Shown one piece after another: positions 8,899-17,858 of a stretch of DNA of 64,000 bases. Each line of letters begins with the position of its first letter. The first letter of the stretch is position 1. The notes beneath the pieces were generated by a model. It did not search any database. It was given only the letters and a program-made list of their open reading frames with translations, and was not told where the DNA came from. The stretch spans positions 162,771 to 226,770 of the forward strand of contig URKR01000001.1 in NCBI GenBank assembly GCA_900548355.1, read 5' to 3'. Source of the DNA: an uncultured Oscillospiraceae bacterium. GTDB lineage: Bacteria > Bacillota > Clostridia > Oscillospirales > Ruminococcaceae. The position numbers were made by a program, and so were the translations under genes.

Positions 8899-10293
8899 TT
8901 AAAAATCCGCGTACAGCGCCGTGGAGCCCGTGGCAGCCACCACAAACGCACAAGAAAGCACCATCACACCGGCAAAGACAAGCAGCCGTACCGGCGTGAA
9001 CCGCCGCGTCTTTTCCCAGATCCAGCCGGGCAGCGGGGTCGCACACAGACACCCCAGCACGAGCAGCACCCCATAATTTCGAAGGTAATAGACCGGAGAA
9101 ATCCCCCCCTGCGGAATGAACAAGCGGTTGAGAAGCAGCCCCAGCGGTGACCCGGGTTGGTTTGAGGTGAATATCCCCCAGCCAAGCACCACAAAGAAAA
9201 GGGTATAAAACCGCGGCCAGATCCGACCGCGCTGTAAGTAGGGCAGCAGAAAACTTTTTTCAATCACAAGCAGTACAAAGTAGTACAGCCCCCAGCATAT
9301 AAAATTCCAGTTCGCACCATGCCAGAAACCGGTCAGCGCCCACACAACCAGCATGTTGAAGATTTGCCGCGCCTGGCCGCGCCGGTTTCCTCCAAGCGGG
9401 ATATAGACATAATCCCGGAACCACAGTGAAAGCGAAATGTGCCACCTGCGCCAGAAATCTGTAATACTGGTCGCCATATACGGAAGGTTAAAGTTGGCAG
9501 GGCAGTCAAAGCCCATCATCTTGCTCAAACCGTTGCTCATCTCTGAGTAACCGGCAAAATCAAAGTAGAGCTGCAGCGAATAGGCCACCACCCCAAGCCA
9601 GACCAGAGGGGTGGATGCCTGGGCCAGCCCAATGCCATCGCTTGCAATAATATCCAGCCACAATGCACCGATTGAATCGGCCAGAATCACTTTTTTTGCC
9701 AAGCCGAACACGAACAGAATGGCGCCTTCTTCTGCCTGGCGCAGGCTGCACCGCCCGCGGATGGTATGCAGGGCCGGCGCCATTTCACGATAGCGAACAA
9801 TCGGACCGACAATCAACTGCGGGTACATCACCACATACGCGGAAAAATCTATCGGGTTGCGTTCCGCTTCCACCTTCCCGGAATAAACATCTGCCACATA
9901 GCTGATGAGTTTGAATGTATAATAGCTGATTCCCAGCGGCAGAATGTCCAAAAAGGAGAGCGTTGCCCAACCCAACCCGGCCACCTGGTTTAGCGTATCG
10001 ATGAAGAAATTGGCATATTTAAAAAACACCAGCGCCGCCGCCGTCAGAGCAACAGCCAGCACAAGCACGGCGCGCCGGCCGCCCCCCCGCAGTTTGGACA
10101 TGCAAAGGCCCGCCAGGTAATTGATGCCCACCAAAACGGCAATCAGCGGCAGCCAAGTAACGCCTGTCCAGCAATAAAAGAGCAGGCTTTCCAACAGCAG
10201 GACTGCGTTTTTCAGTCGCCCCGGAACCAGATAGTAAAGCAGCAGGGCAAGAGGCAAAAAGCAGAACAGGAACACCACACTGTTAAAGACCAT
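8899..10293 (-). CDS. MBOAT family O-acyltransferase (AlgI/DltB-like)
   Basis: This is a 464-residue polytopic membrane protein of the membrane-bound O-acyltransferase family. The conserved active-site histidine is in TGFWHGANWNFICWG, and the family block FADMVFNS...YYxVPxxxKNxxLLxxSLxFYxW is at the N-terminus. It should pass an acyl group across the membrane to an extracellular polymer, working with the DHHW protein encoded just downstream. ATG 10293 has AAAGGA upstream. A DUF4358 lipoprotein gene lies upstream on the same strand, as often in Clostridia. Confidence 0.93.
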   Translation of the reverse strand: MVFNSVVFLFCFLPLALLLYYLVPGRLKNAVLLLESLLFYCWTGVTWLPLIAVLVGINYLAGLCMSKLRGGGRRAVLVLAVALTAAALVFFKYANFFIDTLNQVAGLGWATLSFLDILPLGISYYTFKLISYVADVYSGKVEAERNPIDFSAYVVMYPQLIVGPIVRYREMAPALHTIRGRCSLRQAEEGAILFVFGLAKKVILADSIGALWLDIIASDGIGLAQASTPLVWLGVVAYSLQLYFDFAGYSEMSNGLSKMMGFDCPANFNLPYMATSITDFWRRWHISLSLWFRDYVYIPLGGNRRGQARQIFNMLVVWALTGFWHGANWNFICWGLYYFVLLVIEKSFLLPYLQRGRIWPRFYTLFFVVLGWGIFTSNQPGSPLGLLLNRLFIPQGGISPVYYLRNYGVLLVLGCLCATPLPGWIWEKTRRFTPVRLLVFAGVMVLSCAFVVAATGSTALYADF

Positions 10294-10459
10294 GTCGGCA
10301 AAATCCTTTCTATGTATGCGGGGAAGCGGCAAAACAAAGGCAGGCCACGCCCGGGCCGCATCCTCCCCGGTATGCACTGCAAGGGGTGGGGGACGGGCTC
10401 AAAAGGCAGCGGCCTGCCGGATTTATCATCAATGTGCGCCCATAGTAATGGCTACGCCA

Positions 10460-11050
10460 TTAGGCAAGTGCGCTTTCAATCGCCGTGTCGATTTCCGCGT
10501 AATCCGGGCCGCCAACGCCGGCAATCACCATCACAACAAAGTTGCCACTGGACACAATTCGCGCTTCTTCCGACTGGGCGATTTTGTCAGCATATTCGGC
10601 GTAGAGCTGATTGCTGGATAACGAATCTTTATAAGCAGTGAGCTCTTCAACCACAGCGTCAGCCGTGCCATCCTGCACCTGCGCCGCAAAAACAAGTGCG
10701 CAGTCATCCTGGTTGTTGGTTACATCCCCCTGAAATGCAACAATATTGTCCATCGTCAGGTTCATTTCATACTGTACATCAAAGTCGGTCAGGGCCCGGG
10801 GGTTGGCCACTTCGTTCACCGCCTCAATCGAGGAGACGATCGAACTCAATTTTTCCGTGTCTGCCGCAGCCGCACTGTCTCCGCTTGCTTCTTCAAAAGA
10901 AGCGGTTTCCTCACTCGTGGCGGAGGATTCGCTGCTGGCAGCCGCGCTGCCCGAGGAAGCGGTGCTTTCACTGGAAGCCGCGTTGCTGCAGCCTGACAGA
11001 ACCGTCAATGCCAGAGCAGCGGCACAAAACATCGATACGAATCTTTTCAT
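10460..11050 (-). CDS. DUF4358 family lipoprotein
   Basis: The 196-residue product starts with a signal peptide and lipobox LSGCS near residue 20. A Ser/Ala/Glu-rich linker of about 45 residues follows, then a C-terminal domain of about 120 residues of the DUF4358 type. The function of the family is unknown. In Clostridia it is frequently found next to MBOAT/DHHW pairs, as here, which suggests a role at the cell surface. A TTGAAA-17-TATGTT promoter precedes it at 11161-11189. Confidence 0.7.
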   Translation of the reverse strand: MKRFVSMFCAAALALTVLSGCSNAASSESTASSGSAAASSESSATSEETASFEEASGDSAAAADTEKLSSIVSSIEAVNEVANPRALTDFDVQYEMNLTMDNIVAFQGDVTNNQDDCALVFAAQVQDGTADAVVEELTAYKDSLSSNQLYAEYADKIAQSEEARIVSSGNFVVMVIAGVGGPDYAEIDTAIESALA

Positions 11051-11160
11051 GGTGGAATCTCCTTTTCCTAACTATGGGTTTGGGATTAGTATGGGGCAAC
11101 GGCACACCGTGCCATACAGCGATGTTGCCGCAAAATGATGCAGGGTTCCAATACTCTTAT

Positions 11161-11189
11161 AACATACACCATTTGGGGCTTTTTTTCAA
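11161..11189 (-). promoter_or_regulatory. Candidate sigma-A promoter of the DUF4358 gene
   Basis: On the minus strand, TTGAAA (11189-11184), a 17-base spacer and TATGTT (11166-11161) precede the gene by about 110 bases. Confidence 0.45.
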
Positions 11190-11258
11190 GGGGCGAGCCT
11201 TGTCAAACGGGGGCTGATCTTGTAAAAATTCCGTGACCAAACCCTGTGATCGACAAGC

Positions 11259-11287
11259 TTGACAAAACCCGGCAATACGCCTAGTAT
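11259..11287 (+). promoter_or_regulatory. Sigma-A promoter of the Gx transporter gene
   Basis: TTGACA (11259-11264), a 17-base spacer and TAGTAT (11282-11287) lie about 50 bases before the SD. Confidence 0.65.
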
Positions 11288-11341
11288 GAGAGAAAACTTC
11301 CGACGACTTTTCACCCTTTCCAGATGGCAAAGGAGGACTGC

Positions 11342-11881
11342 ATGCATAACAAGGCCACATATGAAACCGCTTTGCTGGGGATGCTGTTTGCGTTGGCGAT
11401 GGCGCTGTCTTTTTTAGAATCCGCCCTTACCCCTGTGCTGGGGTTGATGCCTGCTATAAAAATAGGACTGTCCAACATTGTTGTGATGTATGCGCTGCTG
11501 ATGCTCGGCCGCCGTCCGGCCTTCCTTCTCGTTTTGCTCAAAGCAGGGTTTGCCTTTCTTGTGCGCGGCGCCACCGCAGGTTTTTTGTCTCTGTGCGGCG
11601 GCGGCTTGTCCTTTTTCACGTTTTGCGTGCTGCTGGCGCTTCCTTTTCCTGTCACCGGGTACATTTTTTCTGTTTGCGGCGCACTGGCCCACAACACAGG
11701 GCAGCTGCTGGGGGCTGCAGTTCTGCTTTCTGATAGGATGGCCCTGGGCTACGCGCCCATCCTGCTTGTATGTGCAACGGTAGTTGGCTCTGCTACCTGG
11801 GCTGTTTCTCACGCATTGTTCCCAGCTTTACAAAAGGTGCTGCCAGGCCGTGGAAGAGGAGAAAGCAAGATAAAGTTTTAA
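11342..11881 (+). CDS. Gx transporter family protein (heptaprenyl diphosphate synthase component I-like)
   Basis: This 179-residue protein has five to six hydrophobic segments and the family features ALSFLESALxPxLGLMPAIKIGLSN and a Gly/Phe-rich third helix. Databases name the family heptaprenyl diphosphate synthase component I, but it resembles S components of ECF-type importers and is probably a small-molecule transporter. The start is ATG 11342, with AAAGGAGG seven bases upstream. In many Clostridia it sits beside a NusG-like or ApbE-like gene, which is not the case here. Confidence 0.75.
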   Translation: MHNKATYETALLGMLFALAMALSFLESALTPVLGLMPAIKIGLSNIVVMYALLMLGRRPAFLLVLLKAGFAFLVRGATAGFLSLCGGGLSFFTFCVLLALPFPVTGYIFSVCGALAHNTGQLLGAAVLLSDRMALGYAPILLVCATVVGSATWAVSHALFPALQKVLPGRGRGESKIKF

Positions 11882-11913
11882 GATGCCGTCCTAAAATAAT
11901 TGCGGAAATCAGC

Positions 11914-11942
11914 TTGACTTTTGGTTCGTTCTGTGCTACCAT
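11914..11942 (+). promoter_or_regulatory. Candidate sigma-A promoter of the rubrerythrin gene
   Basis: TTGACT (11914-11919), a 17-base spacer and TACCAT (11937-11942) lie about 60 bases before the SD. Confidence 0.5.
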
Positions 11943-12012
11943 GTAAACAAGGCACAAGACCGTGTCTCATTGATCTCAAATAAGATGCAACACCGATTCG
12001 GAGGTAATGAAA

Positions 12013-12549
12013 ATGGCTAAGTATGTTTGCACCGTTTGCGGCTATGTCGCGGAAGGCAGCATCCCGGAGTTCTGCCCGGTTTGCAAGGCGCCCGCTTCCA
12101 AGTTCATTGAGCAGAAAGAAAACACCTATGTCACCGAGCATGTTGTTGGCATTGCGAAGGATGCTCCGGAAGACATCATCCAGGGCCTGCGCGAGAACTT
12201 CACCGGTGAGTGCAGCGAAGTCGGCATGTATCTGGCGATGAGCCGCGTGGCTGACCGCGAGGGCTACCCCGAAATCGCGGAAGCCTGGAAGCGTTATGCT
12301 TTCGAAGAAGCGGAGCATGCTTCCAAGTTTGCTGAGCTGCTGGGCGAAGTCCTGACCGACAGCACCAAGAAGAACCTGCAGATGCGTGTGGATGCCGAGT
12401 GCGGCGCCTGCGCCGGCAAGATGGACCTTGCCAAAAAGGCGAAAGAGCTTAACCTCGATGCGATCCATGACACCGTCCATGAGATGGCGAAGGATGAAGC
12501 CCGCCATGGCCGTGGCATGCAGGGCCTGCTGGACCGTTACTTCAAGTAA
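12013..12549 (+). CDS. Rubrerythrin, reverse type (rubredoxin domain first)
   Basis: The 178-residue protein has an N-terminal rubredoxin domain with two iron-binding pairs, CTVCG and CPVCK, followed by a four-helix di-iron domain with EVGMY, EEAEHA and DEARHG ligand motifs. In anaerobes such proteins reduce hydrogen peroxide with electrons from NADH-dependent partners. The rubredoxin-first order is the clostridial reverse rubrerythrin. I chose ATG 12013 because GGAGG lies eight bases upstream, whereas it is only two from ATG 12007. The gene is monocistronic, with its own promoter and terminator, and its codon use is strongly biased, as in highly expressed genes. Confidence 0.95.
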   Translation: MAKYVCTVCGYVAEGSIPEFCPVCKAPASKFIEQKENTYVTEHVVGIAKDAPEDIIQGLRENFTGECSEVGMYLAMSRVADREGYPEIAEAWKRYAFEEAEHASKFAELLGEVLTDSTKKNLQMRVDAECGACAGKMDLAKKAKELNLDAIHDTVHEMAKDEARHGRGMQGLLDRYFK

Positions 12550-12569
12550 TTAGCGATTATAAACCCATT

Positions 12570-12615
12570 CGAAACCGTCCGGAGCATACGCCTCCGGGCG
12601 GTTTCGGCGTTTTAC
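12570..12615 (+). terminator. Intrinsic terminator of the rubrerythrin gene
   Basis: A long stem, CGAAACCG..CCGGAG paired with CTCCGG..CGGTTTCG, is followed by GCGTTTT. Confidence 0.8.
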
Positions 12616-12621
12616 CGCCAC

Positions 12622-12651
12622 TTGACAAGCAGCTGTGCAAAACGATATAAT
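12622..12651 (+). promoter_or_regulatory. Sigma-A promoter of tgt
   Basis: TTGACA (12622-12627), an 18-base spacer and TATAAT (12646-12651). Confidence 0.75.
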
Positions 12652-12653
12652 AG

Positions 12654-13862
<1,209 letters not shown>

Positions 13863-13899
13863 GCAGGCCGCGTGCCGCGAGTTTTTTTCTCCCAACCTC

Positions 13900-13928
13900 T
13901 TGCACAAACCTGTGTAATTCAGTATAAT
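13900..13928 (+). promoter_or_regulatory. Sigma-A promoter of yajC
   Basis: TTGCAC (13900-13905), a 17-base spacer and TATAAT (13923-13928). Confidence 0.6.
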
Positions 13929-13968
13929 CTTCTTATGTTGTAAATTCTTGACAAGGAGCCAATGAGCC

Positions 13969-14358
13969 ATGATTCAATTTCTGGAAACCACCGTCAATTC
14001 CGCCGGCAGCATGATTACCCTTGTGCTGCCGATGCTGATTGTAATTGTCTTCTTTTATCTGATCCTCTATCTCCCGCAGAAGCGGCAGGAGAAAAAGGAC
14101 GCCGAGATGCGCAATTCGATCGATGTTGGGGATGAGGTCACCACCATTGGCGGTGTGGTTGGCCGGGTCGCCTCGATCAAGGATGACACGTTCGTGCTGG
14201 AAACCACCAGCGACCGCGTCAAGATCCGATTCCGCCGCAGTGCGATTTCTTCGGTTGAAAAGCTGGACATTAACGTGAAGAAGGACAGCAAAGACGTCAA
14301 AGATGACAGCGCCAAGAAAGAGGCCGCCAAAAAGGACGCCGCCCCGCTGAAGAAGTAA
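13969..14358 (+). CDS. yajC: Sec translocase accessory protein YajC
   Basis: This 129-residue protein has one N-terminal membrane helix (residues 13-36) and a cytoplasmic domain with the family blocks LPQKRQEKK and VGDEVTTIGGVVGRVASI. YajC associates with SecDF in the Sec protein export machinery. The last 35 residues are a Lys/Asp/Ala-rich charged tail that looks disordered. It lies between tgt and the TIGR04086/spoIIM genes. A hairpin right after its stop overlaps the SD of the next gene. Confidence 0.92.
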   Translation: MIQFLETTVNSAGSMITLVLPMLIVIVFFYLILYLPQKRQEKKDAEMRNSIDVGDEVTTIGGVVGRVASIKDDTFVLETTSDRVKIRFRRSAISSVEKLDINVKKDSKDVKDDSAKKEAAKKDAAPLKK

Positions 14359-14376
14359 ACAAGTCACATACACAGC

Positions 14377-14414
14377 CGCCCCCTTGCATACCTTGTACTG
14401 CAAGGGGGCGTTTT
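14377..14414 (+). terminator. Terminator-like hairpin that contains the SD of the next gene
   Basis: A perfect 12-bp stem (14377-14388 with 14399-14410) and a ten-base loop are followed by TTTTCT. Its 3' arm contains the AAGGGGG SD for the start at 14417, so folding would both end yajC transcripts and hide that SD. Confidence 0.65.
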
Positions 14415-14416
14415 CT

Positions 14417-14872
14417 ATGAAAAAACAACATCGAAACAATCGAAAACCCACACGACGGTTGCCGCGCCGGCAGAATACTCAAAAATTGCCGCGCCCGGTA
14501 TGGGCGGTGCTTCGCAGCTTTTTCGGCGGCGGCATCACCGTGGCCGCGGCACTGTGTGCCGAAGCATTGCTCTTTGCCAATACCAATCTGCCGCTGCATC
14601 TGGTGCGACCGGCAGCCTGTGCAGCCGCCTCGCTCGGGGCGCTTGTCACCGGATTTTTGGCGGCCGGCGCCATGCCCAAAATGAAGCTTCTGGGCGGGGT
14701 TGGGGCCGGCATCTTTTATGTGCTCTGCGTATTGGCGTCTGCTATGTGCACGGGCGGTATACCTTTGTGGAACGGCGATACCTTTTCGCTATTAACCGCA
14801 CTGCTGTTGGGCGGTATGGCTGGCGGCGCAGCCTCGGCCCTTTGGGCGCCGCGCCGGGCGCGGGGGGCATAA
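14417..14872 (+). CDS. TIGR04086 family membrane protein
   Basis: This 151-residue protein has a strongly basic N-terminus (residues 1-30) and four hydrophobic segments. The family is of unknown function and is commonly encoded beside yajC in Clostridia and Bacilli, as it is here. ATG 14417 has AAGGGGG seven to eight bases upstream, inside a hairpin. Its stop overlaps the start of spoIIM (TAATG). Confidence 0.7.
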   Translation: MKKQHRNNRKPTRRLPRRQNTQKLPRPVWAVLRSFFGGGITVAAALCAEALLFANTNLPLHLVRPAACAAASLGALVTGFLAAGAMPKMKLLGGVGAGIFYVLCVLASAMCTGGIPLWNGDTFSLLTALLLGGMAGGAASALWAPRRARGA

Positions 14873-15576
14873 TGCGCGCCGCAAGGGCAGCTGCCGCGGA
14901 ACAATTTTTTCGCCTGCCGCGGTGGCGCATAGCCCCTAAAGGCGAACTGCGCTCCGAACCACAATCCCACCGGCCCACTATTCGCAAAGATCGTAAGGAA
15001 GCTGGCCGCTGGCGGGCCGGGCTGATGTTTTCGACCCTTTTTTTGCTGGGGGATCTGGGCGGTGTTCTGGCTGGCCGTCTGGGGGGATGCACCTGGGGCC
15101 AGGAACTCGCCGCCTATTACAGCCAGGCGGAACATTTCGCGCACTGGACACAGGTATTCGCCGATCTGTACAGCGGAGCTTTTCTGCAATGCACCATTGT
15201 TTTTCTTTGCGGTTTCAGTGCACTGGGCCCCGGGCTGATCGGGTTGTTTCTGGCTGGCAAAGGTGTGATGCTTGGGCTCTGCGCTGCCGGTGTTTACAGC
15301 AACGGCGGCGCGCACGGCCTTGTCGTGTATTGGCTGCTGACCTGCCTGTCGGATCTAATCCTGCTTGTGCTGCTGCTTTGGCTGGCGCTCTCGGCACAGG
15401 CCCTTGGGGTAACGCTGCTGCACGCTTTGCGCGGTCAGGCGCCGCACACGCGGCGGGCACCAGTTTCAATGCTGCAACGTTTGGTTCTTAGCTATCTGGC
15501 GACGTTGCTGATTGGCGCGGCGGGGTGCCTGGTCGGGGCCGGGTCAGCAGTTCTCTTCGCCGGAGTCCTCCTCTGA
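14872..15576 (+). CDS. spoIIM: Stage II sporulation protein M
   Basis: SpoIIM joins SpoIID and SpoIIP in the forespore-engulfment machine at the mother-cell membrane. The 234-residue product has a charged N-terminus of about 55 residues, somewhat longer than usual, then five hydrophobic segments. The family block GPGLIGLFLAGKGVMLGLCAA is near residues 120-142. It starts by TAATG overlap with the TIGR04086 gene. The convergent Xer recombinase gene overlaps its last 33 bases; spoIIM next to a xerD-like gene is also seen in Bacillus. Confidence 0.85.
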   Translation: MRAARAAAAEQFFRLPRWRIAPKGELRSEPQSHRPTIRKDRKEAGRWRAGLMFSTLFLLGDLGGVLAGRLGGCTWGQELAAYYSQAEHFAHWTQVFADLYSGAFLQCTIVFLCGFSALGPGLIGLFLAGKGVMLGLCAAGVYSNGGAHGLVVYWLLTCLSDLILLVLLLWLALSAQALGVTLLHALRGQAPHTRRAPVSMLQRLVLSYLATLLIGAAGCLVGAGSAVLFAGVLL

Positions 15577-16584
15577 ACGGGGCGGCGTATAGCCATGCCG
15601 GGACAGGGGAGATGCCTCCACGGCTTGCTGCAGCTGTTTTTGATTGATATGGGTATAAATCTGGGTTGTGGAAACGTTTTCATGGCCCAATATTTCTTTG
15701 AGCGCCAGCATATCAACACCGCCCTGGTACATCAGGGTTGCAGCCGTGTGCCGCAGTTTGTGGGGAGAATATCCGCGTCCGGACAAGCCTGCGCTCTGCA
15801 GGCAGCGTTCCACAATTTGCTGCACACGCCGCGCTGTCAGCCGCTTCCCGGTACGTTTGGATACAAACATTGCACTGCGATCCACAAGATTGGGCAAAGC
15901 CGCCCGCGCCGGCAAATAATGCGCCAGTGCGTCCTGGCAGGCGCTGTTCAGGTAAACGAGGCGCTCTTTGCTGCCTTTGCCAACAATACGGATCGTATGA
16001 TCACGATAGTCTCCCAGATCAATGGTGATCAGCTCGGCAAGCCGCATGCCACAATTTAAAAAGAGCGTCAATATGCAAAAGTCACGTTCATAAAAGTCGC
16101 TTTGTATATGGTTTAACAAAGTCAGCGCTTCATCGGCCGTCAAATATTTGGGAAGGCTTTTCTTGGGCGCGCCGAGCTGGATGTTGGCGGTGGGGTCCTC
16201 ACTTAACTGATTGACCTGGTTGCACAGGTAGCCAAAAAAGCCGCGCAGTGCCGACAGCTTTCTTGCACGGGCCTTGGGGCCGTTGTCGTGCGCGCGTGCG
16301 TAATCCAGAAAGTTCAGGATATCCCGTTTCTGAATTTTGGCAATCCGGTCAAGGCGGATACCGGTCAGGTCAATTTTTTCGGGCGGAGTATCCGCATCAA
16401 CCAGTTCCCAGACAAGCATCATGTAGCGAAAAAAGCTGCGCAGGTCAATATAGTAGCCGTTGATCGTGCGCGGTGAATTCTGACGCACAAAATCAAGATA
16501 ATGCAGGTATTCGATCACTGCATCCGGAACATCAAGATATGGCGCGTGCCGATCAGGGTGCGCTACATCTACATAGGTGCTCAT
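15544..16584 (-). CDS. Tyrosine recombinase, XerC/XerD type
   Basis: The 346-residue enzyme has an N-terminal SAM-like core-binding domain (residues 20-125) and a C-terminal catalytic domain. All catalytic residues are present: Arg in NCGMRLAEL, Lys in GKGSKERLV, HKLRH, His in GHENVSTT, and the nucleophile Tyr in QIYTHI. It is probably the Xer enzyme that resolves chromosome dimers at dif, although no partner gene or dif-like site is evident here. The N-terminus is about 30 residues longer than most XerD proteins. It has its own promoter (16748-16719) with an inverted repeat just downstream. Confidence 0.9.
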   Translation of the reverse strand: MSTYVDVAHPDRHAPYLDVPDAVIEYLHYLDFVRQNSPRTINGYYIDLRSFFRYMMLVWELVDADTPPEKIDLTGIRLDRIAKIQKRDILNFLDYARAHDNGPKARARKLSALRGFFGYLCNQVNQLSEDPTANIQLGAPKKSLPKYLTADEALTLLNHIQSDFYERDFCILTLFLNCGMRLAELITIDLGDYRDHTIRIVGKGSKERLVYLNSACQDALAHYLPARAALPNLVDRSAMFVSKRTGKRLTARRVQQIVERCLQSAGLSGRGYSPHKLRHTAATLMYQGGVDMLALKEILGHENVSTTQIYTHINQKQLQQAVEASPLSRHGYTPPRSEEDSGEENC

Positions 16585-16674
16585 AGTGAATCTCCTATAC
16601 GCTTTATATGCTTTTCAGGCAAACAGTTGTGAAGGGGCCTATCCGCCATTCAGAAGGTCCGGCTTCTGCCCCAT

Positions 16675-16702
16675 ATTTCGCTAAACTTACATTTAGCGAA
16701 AT
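16675..16702. repeat. Operator-like perfect inverted repeat in the xer 5' leader
   Basis: Perfect 11-bp arms ATTTCGCTAAA and TTTAGCGAAAT are separated by six bases. They lie about 10-40 bases downstream of the predicted transcription start of the recombinase gene and 90 bases before its ATG. There is no T-run, so an operator is more likely than a terminator. Confidence 0.5.
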
Positions 16703-16718
16703 AGATAGTGCCGCATTA

Positions 16719-16748
16719 ACTATACCACTGCCTCTCTCCCATTGTCAA
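16719..16748 (-). promoter_or_regulatory. Sigma-A promoter of the Xer recombinase gene
   Basis: On the minus strand, TTGACA (16748-16743), an 18-base spacer and TATAGT (16724-16719). Confidence 0.65.
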
Positions 16749-16820
16749 GTCTTTGGGCAACTGGCTGGCGCCGTGTCGGGGTGTGTCTTGCTGCGGCTTG
16801 CTGTGCATGGAAATAAGCGT

Positions 16821-16860
16821 CAAACAGCCAGCCGGCAGTTCCGATCCGGCTGGCTGTTTG
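16821..16860 (-). terminator. Hairpin after the sseB-like gene
   Basis: Perfect 15-bp arms (16821-16835, 16846-16860) surround a ten-base loop. There is only a weak T-rich run on the minus side. It lies 26 bases past the sseB stop and probably ends radA-sseB transcripts. Confidence 0.5.
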
Positions 16861-16886
16861 CTTCATACTATTGGAAAGTTGCTACA

Positions 16887-17822
16887 TCAGCTTTGCGAGT
16901 CATCTTCATCGTCGAGATTGTCGATGCGGCCTTTACCGCGCACATAGAACGGCTCGCTATCCCGCATGCCTTGTTGGCCTAGCGGCGTATCCGATGTTGT
17001 GATATTAATCTCCATCTTACGGTCAGGACTCGTCATATAGCCGCGCAGCGCTTTGGAAACCGCCAGCAGCATTTGATCGTCCCGCGGTGCATCAAGCACA
17101 AGCAGATAGTACCGATCTGTATCGTTGACCAGCATCACCTGCAAGTAAGCGGCCGCCACCTTCTGGTTGTCAGCGAGCGTTTCACACAGCGGGTCAAGCA
17201 GCTGGTCCGGATAGACGCTTGGCTCCACAATCGTGATCTTATCCCCTGGCTTGACTTTTGTCTGCCGCAGGCCGGCTTGTGCACGGGCCACGGCTGCATC
17301 GTGCTGCTGCTTGATCGAAGCCACCATCTTGGATTCAAAGCGCAGGTTATCCCCAAACGGGTCAACGACAAAACCGGACACAGCGCTGTTTTGCTCCAGC
17401 ATCCGGGCATAATCGTCAAAACGCAGCACCATGACCTGGTGGATCGGACCCTGCTTCCATTTGCGAAGCTCTTCTTCGTTGGAAAACGCCGGGAAATATG
17501 ATTTGCCATCCTTGGTTTTGATGAGCGAGAAATTGATGCGGGTGTTTTTGGGCACAGCGATGCGGCCGTTTGCATCCGGTTTCGGGGCTTCAGACATATC
17601 CACACGAGCCGGCGCAATCAGCACAGCCCGGGTCAGCGCGTTGATGACGACATTGAGGTTCTGCGCGTTATTTTCCGCCCGCAGCGCTTTGGCGGCTTCA
17701 TTCAAGGCCGGATTGGAAACCGGTTGCTTGGTAGCCGGGTTAAGGATGCGCATGGGCTTAGCAGCCGGCTTTGCCTGGGCGCGCCCTTGGTTGTGTCCGT
17801 TCTTCTGGCTTTCCTTGTTCAT
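16887..17822 (-). CDS. SseB family protein
   Basis: The 311-residue product starts at ATG 17822 after GAGGTGG. A basic, Gln/Ala/Pro-rich N-terminus of about 45 residues precedes an SseB N-terminal domain (about 60-170) with NFSLIKTKDGKSYFPAFSNEEELRKW. A C-terminal domain (about 190-295) follows with ITIVEPSVYPDQLLDPLCE and a YLLVLDAP strand. SseB was named for serine sensitivity in E. coli, and its biochemical role is not established. It follows radA by 36 bases and is probably cotranscribed. Confidence 0.8.
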   Translation of the reverse strand: MNKESQKNGHNQGRAQAKPAAKPMRILNPATKQPVSNPALNEAAKALRAENNAQNLNVVINALTRAVLIAPARVDMSEAPKPDANGRIAVPKNTRINFSLIKTKDGKSYFPAFSNEEELRKWKQGPIHQVMVLRFDDYARMLEQNSAVSGFVVDPFGDNLRFESKMVASIKQQHDAAVARAQAGLRQTKVKPGDKITIVEPSVYPDQLLDPLCETLADNQKVAAAYLQVMLVNDTDRYYLLVLDAPRDDQMLLAVSKALRGYMTSPDRKMEINITTSDTPLGQQGMRDSEPFYVRGKGRIDNLDDEDDSQS

Positions 17823-17858
17823 GGGTTCCACCTCTTCTTTATGTGTATGATGAGCGGC

